The notes beneath the pieces are model-generated. The model searched no databases, was not told the DNA's origin, and was given only the letters and a program-made list of their open reading frames with translations. The position numbers were made by a program, and so were the translations under genes. A DNA stretch of 64,000 nt from AP-15 sp963775875 (lineage in GTDB: Bacteria > Pseudomonadota > Alphaproteobacteria > ATCC43930 > CGMCC-115725). The DNA is taken from NCBI GenBank assembly GCA_963775875.1, contig CAVZKP010000016.1, positions 248,001 through 312,000 of the forward strand, written 5' to 3'. Shown here piece after piece: positions 1-9,645 of this stretch. Numbering within the stretch: the first letter of the stretch is position 1; each line of letters begins with the position of its first letter.

Positions 1-1749
1 GATCTCGAACCGGGCGACCGCGCCTGGCTCGAAGACCGGTTCATGGACGATGTGTTTCCGGTGCTGACCCCGATGGCGATCGACCCGGCCCACCCCTTTC
101 CGTTTGTCGCCAATCGCGGTTTCGGTTTGGCATTGGAGCTCGAACGGGTCAGCGACGGCGAGCGTCTGCAGGCGCTGACCCTGATCCCGTCCTCGGTCTC
201 CCGCTTCATCCGCCTGCCGGGAGAGCGGATCCGCTTCCTGCCGATCGAGCAGATGATCGCGCTGTTCCTCGATCATCTGTTTCCCGGCTTCGCCGTCGTC
301 GCCCAAGGCGTGTTCCGGGTATTGCGCGACAGCGAGGTCGAGGTCGAGGAGGAGGCCGAGGATCTGGTGCGGCATTACGAAACCGCGCTAAAGCGGCGCC
401 GCCGCGGCCACGTCATCCTGCTCGCGGTCGATTCGACGATGCCGTCCGATCTGCGCCGCTTTCTGATGGAAAAGCTCGATGCGGCCCCGGCCGACGTCTT
501 TGCCACCGACGGCATCCTCGGCCTCAACGACACCGCGCAGCTGATCATCGACGAGCGTCCGGATCTGGTCTTCACCCCCTATAACGCGCGCTTCCCCGAG
601 CGGATTCGCGATTTCGGCGGGGATTGCTTCGCCGCGATCCGGCAAAAGGACATCATCGTCCATCACCCCTATGAGAGCTTCGACGTCGTCGTCCAGTTCC
701 TGCGGCAGGCCGCCCGCGACCCGGCGGTGGCGGCGATCAAGCAGACGCTCTACCGCACCAGCGAGGACAGCCCGATCGTGCGCGAGCTCGCCGAAGCCGC
801 CGAGGCCGGAAAATCGGTGACCGCGCTGATCGAGCTCAAGGCGCGCTTCGACGAGGAGGCGAACATTCGCTGGGCTCGCGATCTGGAGCGCGCCGGGGTG
901 CAGGTGGTGTACGGGTTTTTGCAGCTGAAAACCCATGCCAAGGTTTCGCTGGTGATCCGCCGCGAAGCCGGCCGGCTGCGTTCCTATGTCCATTATGGGA
1001 CCGGCAACTATCATCCCTATACGGCCAAGGTTTACACCGACCTGTCGTTCTTCACCTGCGATCCGGCGCTGTGCCGGGACGCCGCCCGGCTGTTCAACTT
1101 CATGACCGGCTACGCGACCCCGGCCAGCCTGGAAAAGGTCTCGGTCGCGCCGATCAATCTGCGAGCCCGGCTGTTCGAGCTGATCGAGGCCGAGATCGCC
1201 AATGCCAAATCGGGCAAGCCGGCGCAGATCTGGGCCAAGATGAACGCGCTGGTCGACCCGGCGATCATCGACCTGCTGTATCGGGCCTCCCAGGCCGGGG
1301 TCGGCATCGATCTGGTGGTGCGCGGCATCTGCTGTCTGCGACCGGGGGTTCCGGGTCTTTCCGACAACATCAGGGTCAAGAGCATCATCGGCCGCTTTCT
1401 CGAACACGGCCGCATCGTCTGTTTCGGCAACGGCAACAAGCTGCCCTCCGACCGGGCCAAGGTGTTCATCAGCTCGGCCGATTGGATGCCGCGCAATTTC
1501 GACGGACGCGTCGAAGCCCTGGTGCCGATCGAAAATCCGACGGTGCACCGCCAGGTGCTGGACGAAATCATGGTGGCCAATCTGCGCGACACCTTGCAGA
1601 GCTGGAGCCTGTCGCCGGACGGGACCTATGAGCGCGTGCCGTCGGAACAGGAGCCGTTTTCCGCCCATACCTATTTCATGACCAATCCCAGCCTCTCCGG
1701 CCGCGGCAAGGCGCTGCGGCGCGCCCAGCCCAAGCTCGTGGTTCGCTGA
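1..1749 (+). CDS. ppk: Polyphosphate kinase 1 (5' end outside window)
   Basis: Cytoplasmic/peripheral enzyme that reversibly transfers the ATP gamma-phosphate onto inorganic polyphosphate. The frame is already open at base 1, so the N-terminus is missing; 582 residues are visible. The two conserved phospholipase-D-like histidine regions are present: VHYGTGNYHP, which carries the family's autophosphorylated His, and RFLEHGRIVCFGNGN followed by FISSADWMPRN. It ends 4 bases before ppx, the usual linkage of polyphosphate synthesis and breakdown. Identification rests on motifs seen along the whole length. Confidence 0.96.
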   Translation, partial: DLEPGDRAWLEDRFMDDVFPVLTPMAIDPAHPFPFVANRGFGLALELERVSDGERLQALTLIPSSVSRFIRLPGERIRFLPIEQMIALFLDHLFPGFAVVAQGVFRVLRDSEVEVEEEAEDLVRHYETALKRRRRGHVILLAVDSTMPSDLRRFLMEKLDAAPADVFATDGILGLNDTAQLIIDERPDLVFTPYNARFPERIRDFGGDCFAAIRQKDIIVHHPYESFDVVVQFLRQAARDPAVAAIKQTLYRTSEDSPIVRELAEAAEAGKSVTALIELKARFDEEANIRWARDLERAGVQVVYGFLQLKTHAKVSLVIRREAGRLRSYVHYGTGNYHPYTAKVYTDLSFFTCDPALCRDAARLFNFMTGYATPASLEKVSVAPINLRARLFELIEAEIANAKSGKPAQIWAKMNALVDPAIIDLLYRASQAGVGIDLVVRGICCLRPGVPGLSDNIRVKSIIGRFLEHGRIVCFGNGNKLPSDRAKVFISSADWMPRNFDGRVEALVPIENPTVHRQVLDEIMVANLRDTLQSWSLSPDGTYERVPSEQEPFSAHTYFMTNPSLSGRGKALRRAQPKLVVR

Positions 1750-1753
1750 GCCG

Positions 1754-3286
1754 ATGTCCGACCGGCAGAAGAAGCCGCCGACCGGCCGCATCGGCATCAT
1801 CGATCTGGGTTCCAATTCCCTGCGTCTCGCCGTCTTCGAGCGCCACGGCGCCGCGCTGTTTGCCCAGATCAACGAAAAAGTCATGTGCGGGCTGGCGCGC
1901 GGGCTCTCGACCAGCGGCCGGCTGAACCCCGAAGGCGTGGCCCAGGCATTGGTCAATCTGAGGCGCTTTGTCGCGCTCGCGCGGGCGATCGGCGTCGATC
2001 ATTTGGCGGTGCTGGCGACCGCCGCGGTTCGCGACGCCAGCGACGGCCAGGCCTTTGCCGACGAGGTCGCGCGCGAATGCCAGGTGCCGGTCGCGATCAT
2101 CGACGGCGCCGAGGAGGCGCGGCTCTCCGCCGCCGGCGTGCTTGCCGGCATCCCCGAGGCCGAGGGGATCGTCGGCGATCTCGGCGGCGGCAGCGTCGAA
2201 CTGGTCCGGGTCGGGCCGGGCAGTTCGGCCGAGGGCGGCGGGCGGATCGGCCGGGGGATCACCCTGCCGCTCGGGCCGCTGCGCCTGGCCGAACTCGGCG
2301 ACAACCCGAAGACCGTGTCGGAAGCGGTCGAGCGGGCGCTCGCCGGGGCGCCGGTCGCGCGCGCCGGCGCCGGTCAGACCTTGTACCTGGTCGGCGGGGC
2401 ATCGCGGGCGCTCGCCCGGCTGCACATGGAGCACGCGCGCTATCCGCTCCATATCATCCACCAGTACACGATCGCTCGCGCCGAGGCCGAAGCGTTCTTC
2501 GAGATCATCGGCCGGCTGTCGCGCAAATCGCTGGAACGGATCACCACGATTTCGCGCAAGCGCCTCGAAATGGTGCCGCTGGCGGCGTTGATGCTGCGCA
2601 AGCTGGTCGCCGTGGCCGGCCCGCAGCGGGTGACGTTTTCCGCCTTCGGACTGCGCGAAGGCTACGCCTACGGCCTGGTTCCAGCGGCCGAGCGCAGCCC
2701 CGATCCGCTGCTCGCCGCCTGCATTGCGATCGCCCGCACCGAGAGCCGCTTTCCGCCGGATGGGGACTGGTTGCAGGAATGGACGGCGCCGCTGTTTGCG
2801 GGCCTGTCCGATCGGATGCGGCGGCTGCATCGGGCGGCGTGCTGGCTTGGCGACATCGCCTGGACCGAGCATCCCGACTATCGCGCCGAGGGGGCATTTA
2901 CCCGCAGCCTGAGGATGCCGTTTGCCGCGATCGCCCACCCCGACCGGGTGTTCCTCGCCGCGGTGCTGCACACCCGTTATGGCGGGGCCGCCGACGACCC
3001 GGTCAGAGACCCGACCCGGCCATTGCTCGATCCGCAGGCCGCCGCCGCGGTGCGCACGCTCGGCCTCGCATTGCGCCTCGCCTACACCTTGTGCGGCGGC
3101 CGGATCGAGCTGCTGTCCGGAACCTGGCTCGGGCGCGAAGGCATGAGCCTGGTCCTCGAAGTTCCACCGGCGGACCGCCTGTTTGTCGGCGAGACGGTGC
3201 AGCGCCGTCTCGACGCCGTCGCCCGCTCGCTCGGCGCCACGTCCTTGCTGCGGCGGCGCGAGCCGAGGCGGCTGGCCGGCGAATAG
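1754..3286 (+). CDS. ppx: Exopolyphosphatase (Ppx/GppA family)
   Basis: Removes terminal phosphates from polyphosphate; the family also includes guanosine pentaphosphatases. The 510-residue protein starts with an actin-like ATPase phosphate-1 loop (IIDLGSNSLRLAVF, about residues 14-27) and has the second glycine-rich phosphate loop GDLGGGSVELVRV near residue 140. The C-terminal third is the HD-like helical extension typical of longer Ppx proteins. ATG lies 4 bases after the ppk stop, so the two are co-transcribed and probably translationally coupled. Confidence 0.94.
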   Translation: MSDRQKKPPTGRIGIIDLGSNSLRLAVFERHGAALFAQINEKVMCGLARGLSTSGRLNPEGVAQALVNLRRFVALARAIGVDHLAVLATAAVRDASDGQAFADEVARECQVPVAIIDGAEEARLSAAGVLAGIPEAEGIVGDLGGGSVELVRVGPGSSAEGGGRIGRGITLPLGPLRLAELGDNPKTVSEAVERALAGAPVARAGAGQTLYLVGGASRALARLHMEHARYPLHIIHQYTIARAEAEAFFEIIGRLSRKSLERITTISRKRLEMVPLAALMLRKLVAVAGPQRVTFSAFGLREGYAYGLVPAAERSPDPLLAACIAIARTESRFPPDGDWLQEWTAPLFAGLSDRMRRLHRAACWLGDIAWTEHPDYRAEGAFTRSLRMPFAAIAHPDRVFLAAVLHTRYGGAADDPVRDPTRPLLDPQAAAAVRTLGLALRLAYTLCGGRIELLSGTWLGREGMSLVLEVPPADRLFVGETVQRRLDAVARSLGATSLLRRREPRRLAGE

Positions 3287-3390
3287 CCACCCGGCGGCCC
3301 TCTGGCTTATCCGCCGAACCGCTGTAGTATGCAGCGATCCGCGGGCGGCCGATCACGGTCGCCAGCGGTTGTCGGGAACAGGCTGATCCG

Positions 3391-3819
3391 ATGAGCGGTG
3401 GCAACGGCATCGATATCGCAGCGGTCTACCAGCTGCTGACCGAGGTCGCCCGCACCTTGGCCGGTCACGACCGCAAGTTCGACGCCCAGGACCGCAAGCT
3501 AGACGCCCAGGACGGCAAGCTAGACGCCCAGGACGGCAAGCTAGACGCCCAGGACCGCAAACTCGACGCCCAGGATCGCAAGCTCAACGAGATCATCCTC
3601 GCCGTCAACGACCACACCCGCAAGCTCGACGAGCTCGCCGATGTGGTCAACCGTCATGACCGCAAGCTCGACGATCTGACGACGGACATCGCCGGTCTGC
3701 GCGAGACCGTGACGCATTACCACGCAACGGTGCTCGGCCACGGCATCCTTTACAGCGAGCTCGAGGAGCGGGTGCGCCGCATCGAACGCCATCTGAAGCT
3801 GGAACCGGCCGCGGGCTGA
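3391..3819 (+). CDS. Hypothetical coiled-coil protein with perfect heptad repeats
   Basis: A 142-residue protein of unknown function. Residues 31-65 are five near-identical heptads of the form DAQDRKL or DAQDGKL, followed by more degenerate heptads (HTRKLDE, HDRKLDD), so most of the chain should be a long charged coiled coil. The C-terminal 35 residues (ETVTHYHATVLGHG onward) are less repetitive and may be a small folded tip. No signal peptide or membrane segment is seen. The gene lies about 100 bases after ppx and converges on rnd. The reading frame and codon use look real; no function is proposed. Confidence 0.7.
   Translation: MSGGNGIDIAAVYQLLTEVARTLAGHDRKFDAQDRKLDAQDGKLDAQDGKLDAQDRKLDAQDRKLNEIILAVNDHTRKLDELADVVNRHDRKLDDLTTDIAGLRETVTHYHATVLGHGILYSELEERVRRIERHLKLEPAAG
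3481..3585 (+). repeat. 21-bp in-frame tandem repeat (5 units)
   Basis: Five consecutive 21-base units based on gacgcccaggaccgcaagct encode the heptads of the coiled-coil protein. The units differ at only a few bases, which points to recent expansion; copy number could vary between strains by slippage without breaking the frame. Confidence 0.85.
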
Positions 3820-3847
3820 ACTCGCCGCCGATTGCCGGCCGCACCGG

Positions 3848-5007
3848 TCACTGCGACGCCGGCTCGACCAGGGCGATGCGATTGTCGCGCACGGTCAGCG
3901 CCAGACGCCCGTGTTTCAAGGCGATGGCGTCCTTGCCGAAGATCTCATAGCGCCATCCCGCCAATGCCGGGACCGGTGCTTGGTCGTCGGCGGCGATCGC
4001 CTCGATGTCGTCGGCCGAGGCGATCAGTTTCTGCGCCACCTGATGCGCCTCGCAGCGATGCTTCAACAATACCCGAAACAGCTCGACCAGCGGCCCCAGG
4101 CCGGGGGGGTGTCGGCGCGCGTCGGCGCCGGCAGCTCGATCGCCGCCGACTGGGCCAGCCCGCGGCGGACCGCGTCGAGGATCTCGCTGCCGAGCCTGCC
4201 CTCGGCCACCCCCTTGCCGAGGCTGCGGGTGCGCCCCAGCGCCTCGATCGTCTTTGGCAGATGCGCCGCGATTTCGAGCACCGCCTCGTCCTTGACGATG
4301 CGGCCGCGCGGCAGATTGCGCTGCTGCGCCGCGGCTTCCCGCCAGGCCGCGACCTCGCGCAGGACGGCGAAAAACCGCGGCTCGACGCGGCCGCGCAGGC
4401 GAAAGCGGCGCCACGCCTCGGCTGGATCGGCGCGATAGGTCGCGGGATCGCACAGCACCGCCATTTCCTCGGCGAACCACAGCGCCCGGCCATTGGCCGC
4501 CAGTAATTGCTGCAGCCTGTCGTAGACCGTGCGCAAATGCACCACATCGCCCAACGCATAGCGGATCTGCCGCTCGGTCAGCGGCCGATGCGACCAGTCG
4601 GTAAAGCGCGAGGATTTGTCGAGCGGCGCCCGGGCGAGCTTGCCGACCAGGGTCTCGTAACTCGCGGCGTCGCCGAACCCGCAGACCATGGCGGCGATCT
4701 GGGTATCGAACAGCGGCGCCGGCACCCCGCCGGACAGTTGATAGAAGATTTCGACGTCCTGGCGGGCGGCGTGAAACACCTTCAAGGTGCTCTGGTCGGC
4801 CATCAGCGCCGATAGCGGCGCCAGATCGATCCCCGGCGCCAGCGCGTCGATCGCCGCCGCCTCCTCGGGGCCGGCCAGCTGCACCAGGCAGAGGATCGGC
4901 CAGTAGGTGCGCTCGCGCATGAATTCGGTGTCGACCGCGACGAATTCCGCGCCGCGCTGCCGCGCACAGAATTCCGCCAGCGCCTGGGTATCGGTGATGA
5001 CCGTCAT
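3848..5007 (-). pseudogene. rnd: Ribonuclease D, frameshifted near its 3' third
   Basis: A DEDD-family 3'-5' exoribonuclease involved in tRNA 3' maturation. The frame from ATG (complement of 5005-5007) has FVAVDTEFMRERTYWP (first D and E), HAARQDVEIF (second D) and YALGDVVHLR (Y and last D), all intact, then an HRDC-like region. At a run of seven G at 4103-4109 (C on the coding strand) the frame shifts: upstream it runs to ADTPPAWGRW and an early stop at 4063, whereas the expected continuation GLGPLVELFRVLLKHRCEA is in another frame, which ends at 3848. One extra base in the homopolymer restores a full-length protein. This is either a sequencing or assembly slip or a genuine inactivating or phase-variable change; the catalytic domain lies entirely before the break. 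Confidence 0.85.
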
Positions 5008-5348
5008 TGGCGAGGCTATACAGCGAAAACCGCGGGGCCGAAACCGTTGCCGCCAATTCCGGTCCGCCCTACCGGCATCGCCGGCCCGAGCGGGTAGTGT
5101 CTCCACCGAGCGCGGCGAATTGACAGGGGTATTGGCGATCCCCATACTCCGCCGCTTTCCTGCTCGATGGCGGGTCGCCGGTGCCGGCGCCGCCGGTGAC
5201 GAGGAGAGTGCCGATGATGCGCAATCCCGGCAATCTGCGCCGGTATTGGGGCCGGCTGCGCGGGGCTGGGCCGTTAGGGTTCGGGCGACGACGATAATTC
5301 TGTGTCGCCATCCCGCCTTCCCCGACCCTTGCGCGCAGGAGATATTCC
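5008..5348. other. Intergenic region between divergent rnd and argD
   Basis: About 340 bases with no supportable gene. It should hold the promoters for both divergent genes. A TATAGC -10-like box lies on the minus strand (complement of 5015-5020) close to the rnd start, but no convincing -35 was identified. Short open frames here have no recognisable features. Confidence 0.5.
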
Positions 5349-6521
5349 GTGATTACACCCGTTATGCCGACCTATGGCCGGTGGGATGTCGCCGTCGATC
5401 ATGGCGAAGGCTGCTGGCTCTACGCCACGGACGGCCGCAAATTCCTCGACTTCACCAGCGGCATCGCGGTGACCAGCCTGGGCCACTGCCACCCGCATCT
5501 GATCGAAGCGGTGAGCGGGCAGGCCCAGCGCCTGTGGCACGTCTCCAACCTGTTCCGCATCCCGGGGCAGGAGCGGCTGGCCCAGCGGCTCGTTGACAAC
5601 AGCTTTGCCGACACCGTGTTTTTCGGTAATTCGGGCGCCGAGGCGTGCGAATTGTCGCTGAAGGTGGCCCGCAAATACCAGCACGATACCGGCCATCCCG
5701 AGCGCTACCGGATCATCGGCTGCGAGGGCTCGTTTCACGGCCGCAGCTTTGCCACCCTCGCCGCCGCCGGCAACGAGAAGTATCTCGAAGGCTTCGGCCC
5801 GCCGATGGACGGCTTCGACCATGTCGCCTTCGGCAATCTGAACGAGATGCGCGCCGCGGTCGGCGGCGAGACCGCCGCGATCCTGATCGAGCCGGTCCAG
5901 GGCGAAGGCGGGGTGCGCCCGGCCTCGGCCGAATATCTGCGCGGATTGCGGGCGATCTGCGACGAGTTCGGCCTGCTCCTGGTGTTTGACGAGGTGCAGT
6001 GCGGGATGGGCCGCACCGGCAAGCTCTTTGCCCATGAATGGTCGGGCGTCACCCCCGATGTGATGGCGATCGCCAAGGCGTTGGGCGGCGGCTTCCCGAT
6101 CGGCGCCTGCCTCGCTACCGAGCGCGCCGCGACCGGCATGGGGCCCGGCACCCACGGCTCGACCTTTGGCGGCAACCCGATGGCGGTGGCGGCCGGCAAC
6201 GCCGTCCTCGACGTGATGCTCGAGCCCGGCTTTTTCGACCAGGTCGAGGCCAATGCCCGGCGGTTGCGCGGCCGGCTCGAAGAACTGGTCAAGGCGTATC
6301 CCAAGCTGTTCGCCGAATTGCGCGGCTCGGGGCTGCTGCTCGGCATCCGCTGCGTCGTGCCGGCCGGCGACATCGTCACCCGGCTGCGCCAGAACGGCCT
6401 GTTGGCCCTGACCGCCGGCGACAATGTGCTGCGCCTGCTGCCGCCGCTGATCGTCGGCGAGGCCGAGATCGGCGCCGCCATCGACATCCTGAACAAAGTG
6501 GCGCGGGAATGGTCGGCGTAA
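5349..6521 (+). CDS. argD: Acetylornithine aminotransferase
   Basis: PLP-dependent class III aminotransferase of arginine biosynthesis, converting N-acetylglutamate semialdehyde and glutamate to N-acetylornithine and 2-oxoglutarate; it may also serve succinyl-diaminopimelate in lysine synthesis. The 390-residue chain has the cofactor loop GNSGAEACE, the D-E-V-Q segment (VFDEVQCGMGRTG) and the PLP lysine in AIAKALGGGFPIGA. GTG at 5349 is chosen because AGGAGA lies at 5337-5342 at good spacing and the start MITPVMPTY resembles relatives. The end overlaps argF by 13 bases. Confidence 0.95.
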   Translation: MITPVMPTYGRWDVAVDHGEGCWLYATDGRKFLDFTSGIAVTSLGHCHPHLIEAVSGQAQRLWHVSNLFRIPGQERLAQRLVDNSFADTVFFGNSGAEACELSLKVARKYQHDTGHPERYRIIGCEGSFHGRSFATLAAAGNEKYLEGFGPPMDGFDHVAFGNLNEMRAAVGGETAAILIEPVQGEGGVRPASAEYLRGLRAICDEFGLLLVFDEVQCGMGRTGKLFAHEWSGVTPDVMAIAKALGGGFPIGACLATERAATGMGPGTHGSTFGGNPMAVAAGNAVLDVMLEPGFFDQVEANARRLRGRLEELVKAYPKLFAELRGSGLLLGIRCVVPAGDIVTRLRQNGLLALTAGDNVLRLLPPLIVGEAEIGAAIDILNKVAREWSA

Positions 6522-7468
6522 GGCGCACCGCCCGCGCCGCGGCGCCGGTCGACGAACGCCACGCGCCGCCCGGCCCGCCGCGCCATTTTCTCGATATCGA
6601 CCAGTTCGCCAGCGCCGAGCTGCGCGGCATCATCGATATCGGCGTCGCCTACAAGAACGGCCGGCGCGACCGCCCGCTCGCCGGCAAGACCCTGGCGATG
6701 ATCTTTGAAAAGCCGTCGACCCGGACCCGCGTCTCGTTCGAGGTGGCGATGCGTCAGCTCGGCGGCGACACGATCTTTCTGAACACCGCCGACAGCCAGC
6801 TCGGCCGCGGCGAGACCGTGGCCGACACCGCGCGGGTGCTGTCGCGCTATGTCGACGCGATCATGATCCGCACCAATCAGCCGCAAAAGCTCGACGAGCT
6901 GGCGCGCTACGCCACCGTGCCGGTGATCAACGGCCTGACCGACGCCTCGCATCCGTGCCAGATCATGGCCGATGTGATGACCCTGCAGGAAAAAAAGGGT
7001 CCGCTCGCCGGCCGCACCGTGGCCTGGAGCGGCGACGGCAACAATGTCGCCGCCAGCTGGGTGCACGCCGCGATCCGCTTCGGCTTTACCCTGCGGCTGG
7101 CCTGCCCCGCCGAGCTGTCGCCGCCATCGGCGCTGCTCGACTGGGCGCGGCGCGAGGGCGGCCGCGTCAGCCTGACCACCGAGCCGCGCGAGGCGGTCGC
7201 CGGCGCCGATTGCGTGGTCACCGACACCTGGATCTCGATGGGCGCCGAGGCCAGCGTCAACCGCCACAATCTGCTCGCCCCCTACCGCGTCGACGAGGCG
7301 CTGATGGCCCAGGCCAGGCCCGGCGCCATCTTTATGCACTGCCTGCCGGTCAAGCGCGGCCAGGAGGTCACCGCCGGCGTCGTCGACGGCCCGCAATCGG
7401 TGGTCTGGGACGAAGCCGAAAACCGGCTGCATGCCCAAAAAGGGATCCTCGCCTGGTGTCTCGGCTGA
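6509..7468 (+). CDS. argF: Ornithine carbamoyltransferase
   Basis: Condenses ornithine with carbamoyl phosphate to citrulline. Signature motifs are complete: FEKPSTRTRVSFE (carbamoyl-phosphate loop), DASHPCQ, and the C-terminal HCLPVKRG with the ornithine-side cysteine. ATG at 6509 sits inside the end of argD and gives 319 residues with an about 20-residue Arg/Ala-rich leader before the usual start region (PRHFLDIDQF), slightly longer than typical. No better start exists in frame, so coupling to argD by overlap is likely. Confidence 0.94.
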   Translation: MVGVRRTARAAAPVDERHAPPGPPRHFLDIDQFASAELRGIIDIGVAYKNGRRDRPLAGKTLAMIFEKPSTRTRVSFEVAMRQLGGDTIFLNTADSQLGRGETVADTARVLSRYVDAIMIRTNQPQKLDELARYATVPVINGLTDASHPCQIMADVMTLQEKKGPLAGRTVAWSGDGNNVAASWVHAAIRFGFTLRLACPAELSPPSALLDWARREGGRVSLTTEPREAVAGADCVVTDTWISMGAEASVNRHNLLAPYRVDEALMAQARPGAIFMHCLPVKRGQEVTAGVVDGPQSVVWDEAENRLHAQKGILAWCLG

Positions 7469-7532
7469 ACCGCGCCGCCGCTTCGCCCGCGCGGGCCGGC
7501 GCCCGCCGGCAACCATTCCGGAGCGCTCGAAT

Positions 7533-8489
7533 TTGAGTTTGCCCAGCCCTGCGCCCGACGATCTGATCCAGCCGTTTCAGATCGACCCGTTCGCGTTGCG
7601 CGGCCGCCTGGTGCGGCTCGGCCCGGCGATCGACCAGATCCTGTCGCAGCACGCCTATCCCGAGCCGGTCGCGGCGATGCTGGGCGAGGCCATCACCCTT
7701 GCCGTGCTGCTCGCCGGCGCGCTCAAATATGACGGCGTCTTCACCTTGCAGACCAAGGGCGACGGGCCGATCCGGCTGATCGTCGCCGACGTGTCGACCG
7801 ATGGCGCGGTGCGCGGCTATGCCCAATATGACGAGGCCAAGCTCGACGCCGCAACCGGCGCCGGCGCGGCGTCGCCCGGCCTCTCGGTGCCGCGCCTGCT
7901 CGGCTCGGGCTACATCGCCTTCACCGTCGACCAGGGCGAGGACACCGACCGATATCAGGGGATCGTCGAGCTGGCCGGTGCGACCCTGGCCGATTGCGCC
8001 CAGCATTATTTCCGCCAGTCGGAGCAGATCCAGGCCGGGATCAAGCTCGCGGTCGCCCGCACCGGGCCCCGCCCCGAAACTGATCCCTCCGGGCCGGGCG
8101 CCCATTGGCGCGCCGGCGGGCTGATGCTGCAGCGGGTCCCGCCCGAGGGCGGCTATGGCGTCATCGCCGATGATGTCGAGGATGGCTGGCGCCGCACCAT
8201 GGTGCTGATGAGCTCGGCCACCGCCGATGAATTGGTCGACCCCGGCCTGACCCCGCACCGGCTGTTGTTCCGCCTGTTCCACGAAGACGGGGTGCGCGTC
8301 TACGACACCCACCCGCTGGCCGCCCGCTGCCGCTGTTCGCGCGAGCGCATCGAGACCATCCTGCGCGCCTTCCCGGCCGACGAGCTCGACGACATGGCCA
8401 AAGACCGGGTCACCACCGTGACCTGCGAATTCTGCAGCACCCGCTACACTTTCGACGCTGCCGAAATCAACCGCCTCGCCCCGGCGTAA
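7533..8489 (+). CDS. hslO: Hsp33 redox-regulated chaperone
   Basis: Cytoplasmic holdase switched on by oxidative unfolding. The 318-residue product has the zinc/redox cysteines in the expected C-terminal layout: C266-x-C268 and C298-x-x-C301. TTG at 7533 is preferred because CCGGAG lies 9-10 bases upstream; an ATG at 7431 is also in frame but would overlap argF by 38 bases and add a low-complexity Arg/Pro leader. It closes the argD-argF-hslO operon, an arrangement I recall from several alphaproteobacteria. Confidence 0.92.
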   Translation: MSLPSPAPDDLIQPFQIDPFALRGRLVRLGPAIDQILSQHAYPEPVAAMLGEAITLAVLLAGALKYDGVFTLQTKGDGPIRLIVADVSTDGAVRGYAQYDEAKLDAATGAGAASPGLSVPRLLGSGYIAFTVDQGEDTDRYQGIVELAGATLADCAQHYFRQSEQIQAGIKLAVARTGPRPETDPSGPGAHWRAGGLMLQRVPPEGGYGVIADDVEDGWRRTMVLMSSATADELVDPGLTPHRLLFRLFHEDGVRVYDTHPLAARCRCSRERIETILRAFPADELDDMAKDRVTTVTCEFCSTRYTFDAAEINRLAPA

Positions 8490-8541
8490 GGTTCGAAGAG
8501 TGCGGCTTATCATCAGCCTTTCGAAGATTTAAGGCGTGCTT

Positions 8542-8562
8542 TGCCCGGACTTGATCCGGGCA
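8542..8562. repeat. Hairpin repeat of the dispersed intergenic family
   Basis: TGCCCGG and CCGGGCA flank a 7-base loop acttgat, followed by catccacgtc. The same design (stem, short loop, then atCCACG) recurs at 10228-10250, 10284-10306 and 10427-10449, so this is a member of a dispersed palindromic family. Confidence 0.7.
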
Positions 8563-8722
8563 TCCACGTCTTGGAACCGCAGAAGCCAAAGCCCGATTGT
8601 GGGTGCCAACGCGGAGCAGCGGAACATGACTGCGAGATTACCAGCCGGAATGGCATGCCCGCTTCGGCGAGGCGCCGGATCTGCCGGGCGAGGCCGCGGA
8701 CATCCCGTGGCTGCGCCAGGCG

Positions 8723-9466
8723 TTGCTGCGCCGCAGCCATCGCCGCTACGCCCCGCGCCCGGTGCCCGAGGCATTGCTGCGCCTGCTGCTCGGCGTCGCG
8801 TTCTCGGCCTCCTCGAAATCGGATTTCCAGCAGGTCTCGGTGATCCGGGTCGAGGCCCGCCCCCGCCGCGACCAGCTCGCGGCCTTGATCCCGGACATGC
8901 CGTGGATCGGCGCGGCCCCGGTGTTCCTGGTGTTTTGCGGCGACGCCCGCCGGCTCGAGCGGCTCGGCCAATTGCGCGGCCATGCCCAGCCCAACGGCCG
9001 TCTCGAAGGCTTTTTCAACGCCGCGGTCGACGCCGCCCTGGTCATGCAATCCTTGATCCTGGCAGCCGAAACCGCCGGCCTCGGCTGCTGCCCGATCAGC
9101 GCCTTGCGCAACCATGCCGATGCGGTCGCCGCGATCCTGGAACTGCCGGACAAGGTCTTTCCGATCGCCGGGCTGTGCCTCGGCTACCCGGCGGCGGAGG
9201 GCTTTGTCAGCATGCGCCTGCCGCTCGCCGTCACCCTGCACACCGACCGTTACGACGATTCGCGCCTCGCCGAAAACATCGACGCCTATGACCGCCGCCG
9301 CGCCGCCCGCTATACGCCGCCGCGCGAGCAGCAGCGCGCCGCCGACAGCTTCGGCTACGCCGATTTCTACGGCTGGTCCGAAGACAAGACCCGCCAGGCC
9401 GCCGCCCAGTCCGAAGGCCAGAGCTTCCCCGCCCATCTGCGCGCCCGCGGCTTCACCTTCGACTAA
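8723..9466 (+). CDS. Nitroreductase-family flavoprotein (start uncertain)
   Basis: Predicted FMN-dependent NAD(P)H oxidoreductase of the nitroreductase fold: RRSHRRYAPRPVPEALL is the N-terminal FMN-phosphate region, and AAETAGLGCCPISALRN the later FMN/dimer segment. The substrate cannot be inferred. The first conventional start in frame is TTG 8723, but coding-like sequence runs further upstream in the same frame to a stop at 8627-8629 (including YQPEWHARFGEAPDLPGE), with only a CTG at 8630. An ATG at 8626 is one frame off, so a single-base indel near 8630-8640 may have separated the true start from the gene. Confidence 0.75.
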   Translation: MLRRSHRRYAPRPVPEALLRLLLGVAFSASSKSDFQQVSVIRVEARPRRDQLAALIPDMPWIGAAPVFLVFCGDARRLERLGQLRGHAQPNGRLEGFFNAAVDAALVMQSLILAAETAGLGCCPISALRNHADAVAAILELPDKVFPIAGLCLGYPAAEGFVSMRLPLAVTLHTDRYDDSRLAENIDAYDRRRAARYTPPREQQRAADSFGYADFYGWSEDKTRQAAAQSEGQSFPAHLRARGFTFD

Positions 9467-9520
9467 AACGAGCGTGCTTCGAGACGCATCGTTAGGTATC
9501 TAGCTGATAATATTCATAAT

Positions 9521-9567
9521 TCTCCTCATCCTGAGGAGGCCGCGCAGCGGCCGTCTCGAAGGACGCA
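9521..9567. repeat. Dispersed repeat with CCTCATCCTGAGGAGG core
   Basis: CTCCTCATCCTGAGGAG is palindromic and is followed by a second inverted segment, ggccgcgcagcggcc, and then gtctcgaaggacgca. This composite is a common intergenic repeat type in alphaproteobacteria. It lies just after the nitroreductase gene, where it could form a 3' hairpin. Confidence 0.7.
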
Positions 9568-9645
9568 TTGCGCTGATCCAGCAAAGGCGCCGGTTCGCCC
9601 GTGTCGTCTCATATCAGCCGGATACAATCCGCAATCCTCCATCTT

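Noticed and set aside
388..1956. Long minus-strand frame (522 codons)
   Set aside because: Antisense to ppk, which has clear family motifs; high G+C leaves the opposite frame open by chance.
3481..3585. CRISPR or minisatellite outside a gene
   Set aside because: The 21-bp units keep the reading frame and encode coiled-coil heptads.
5069..5311. 80-codon minus-strand frame upstream of argD
   Set aside because: Low-complexity Arg/Gly/Pro composition and no ribosome site or domain.
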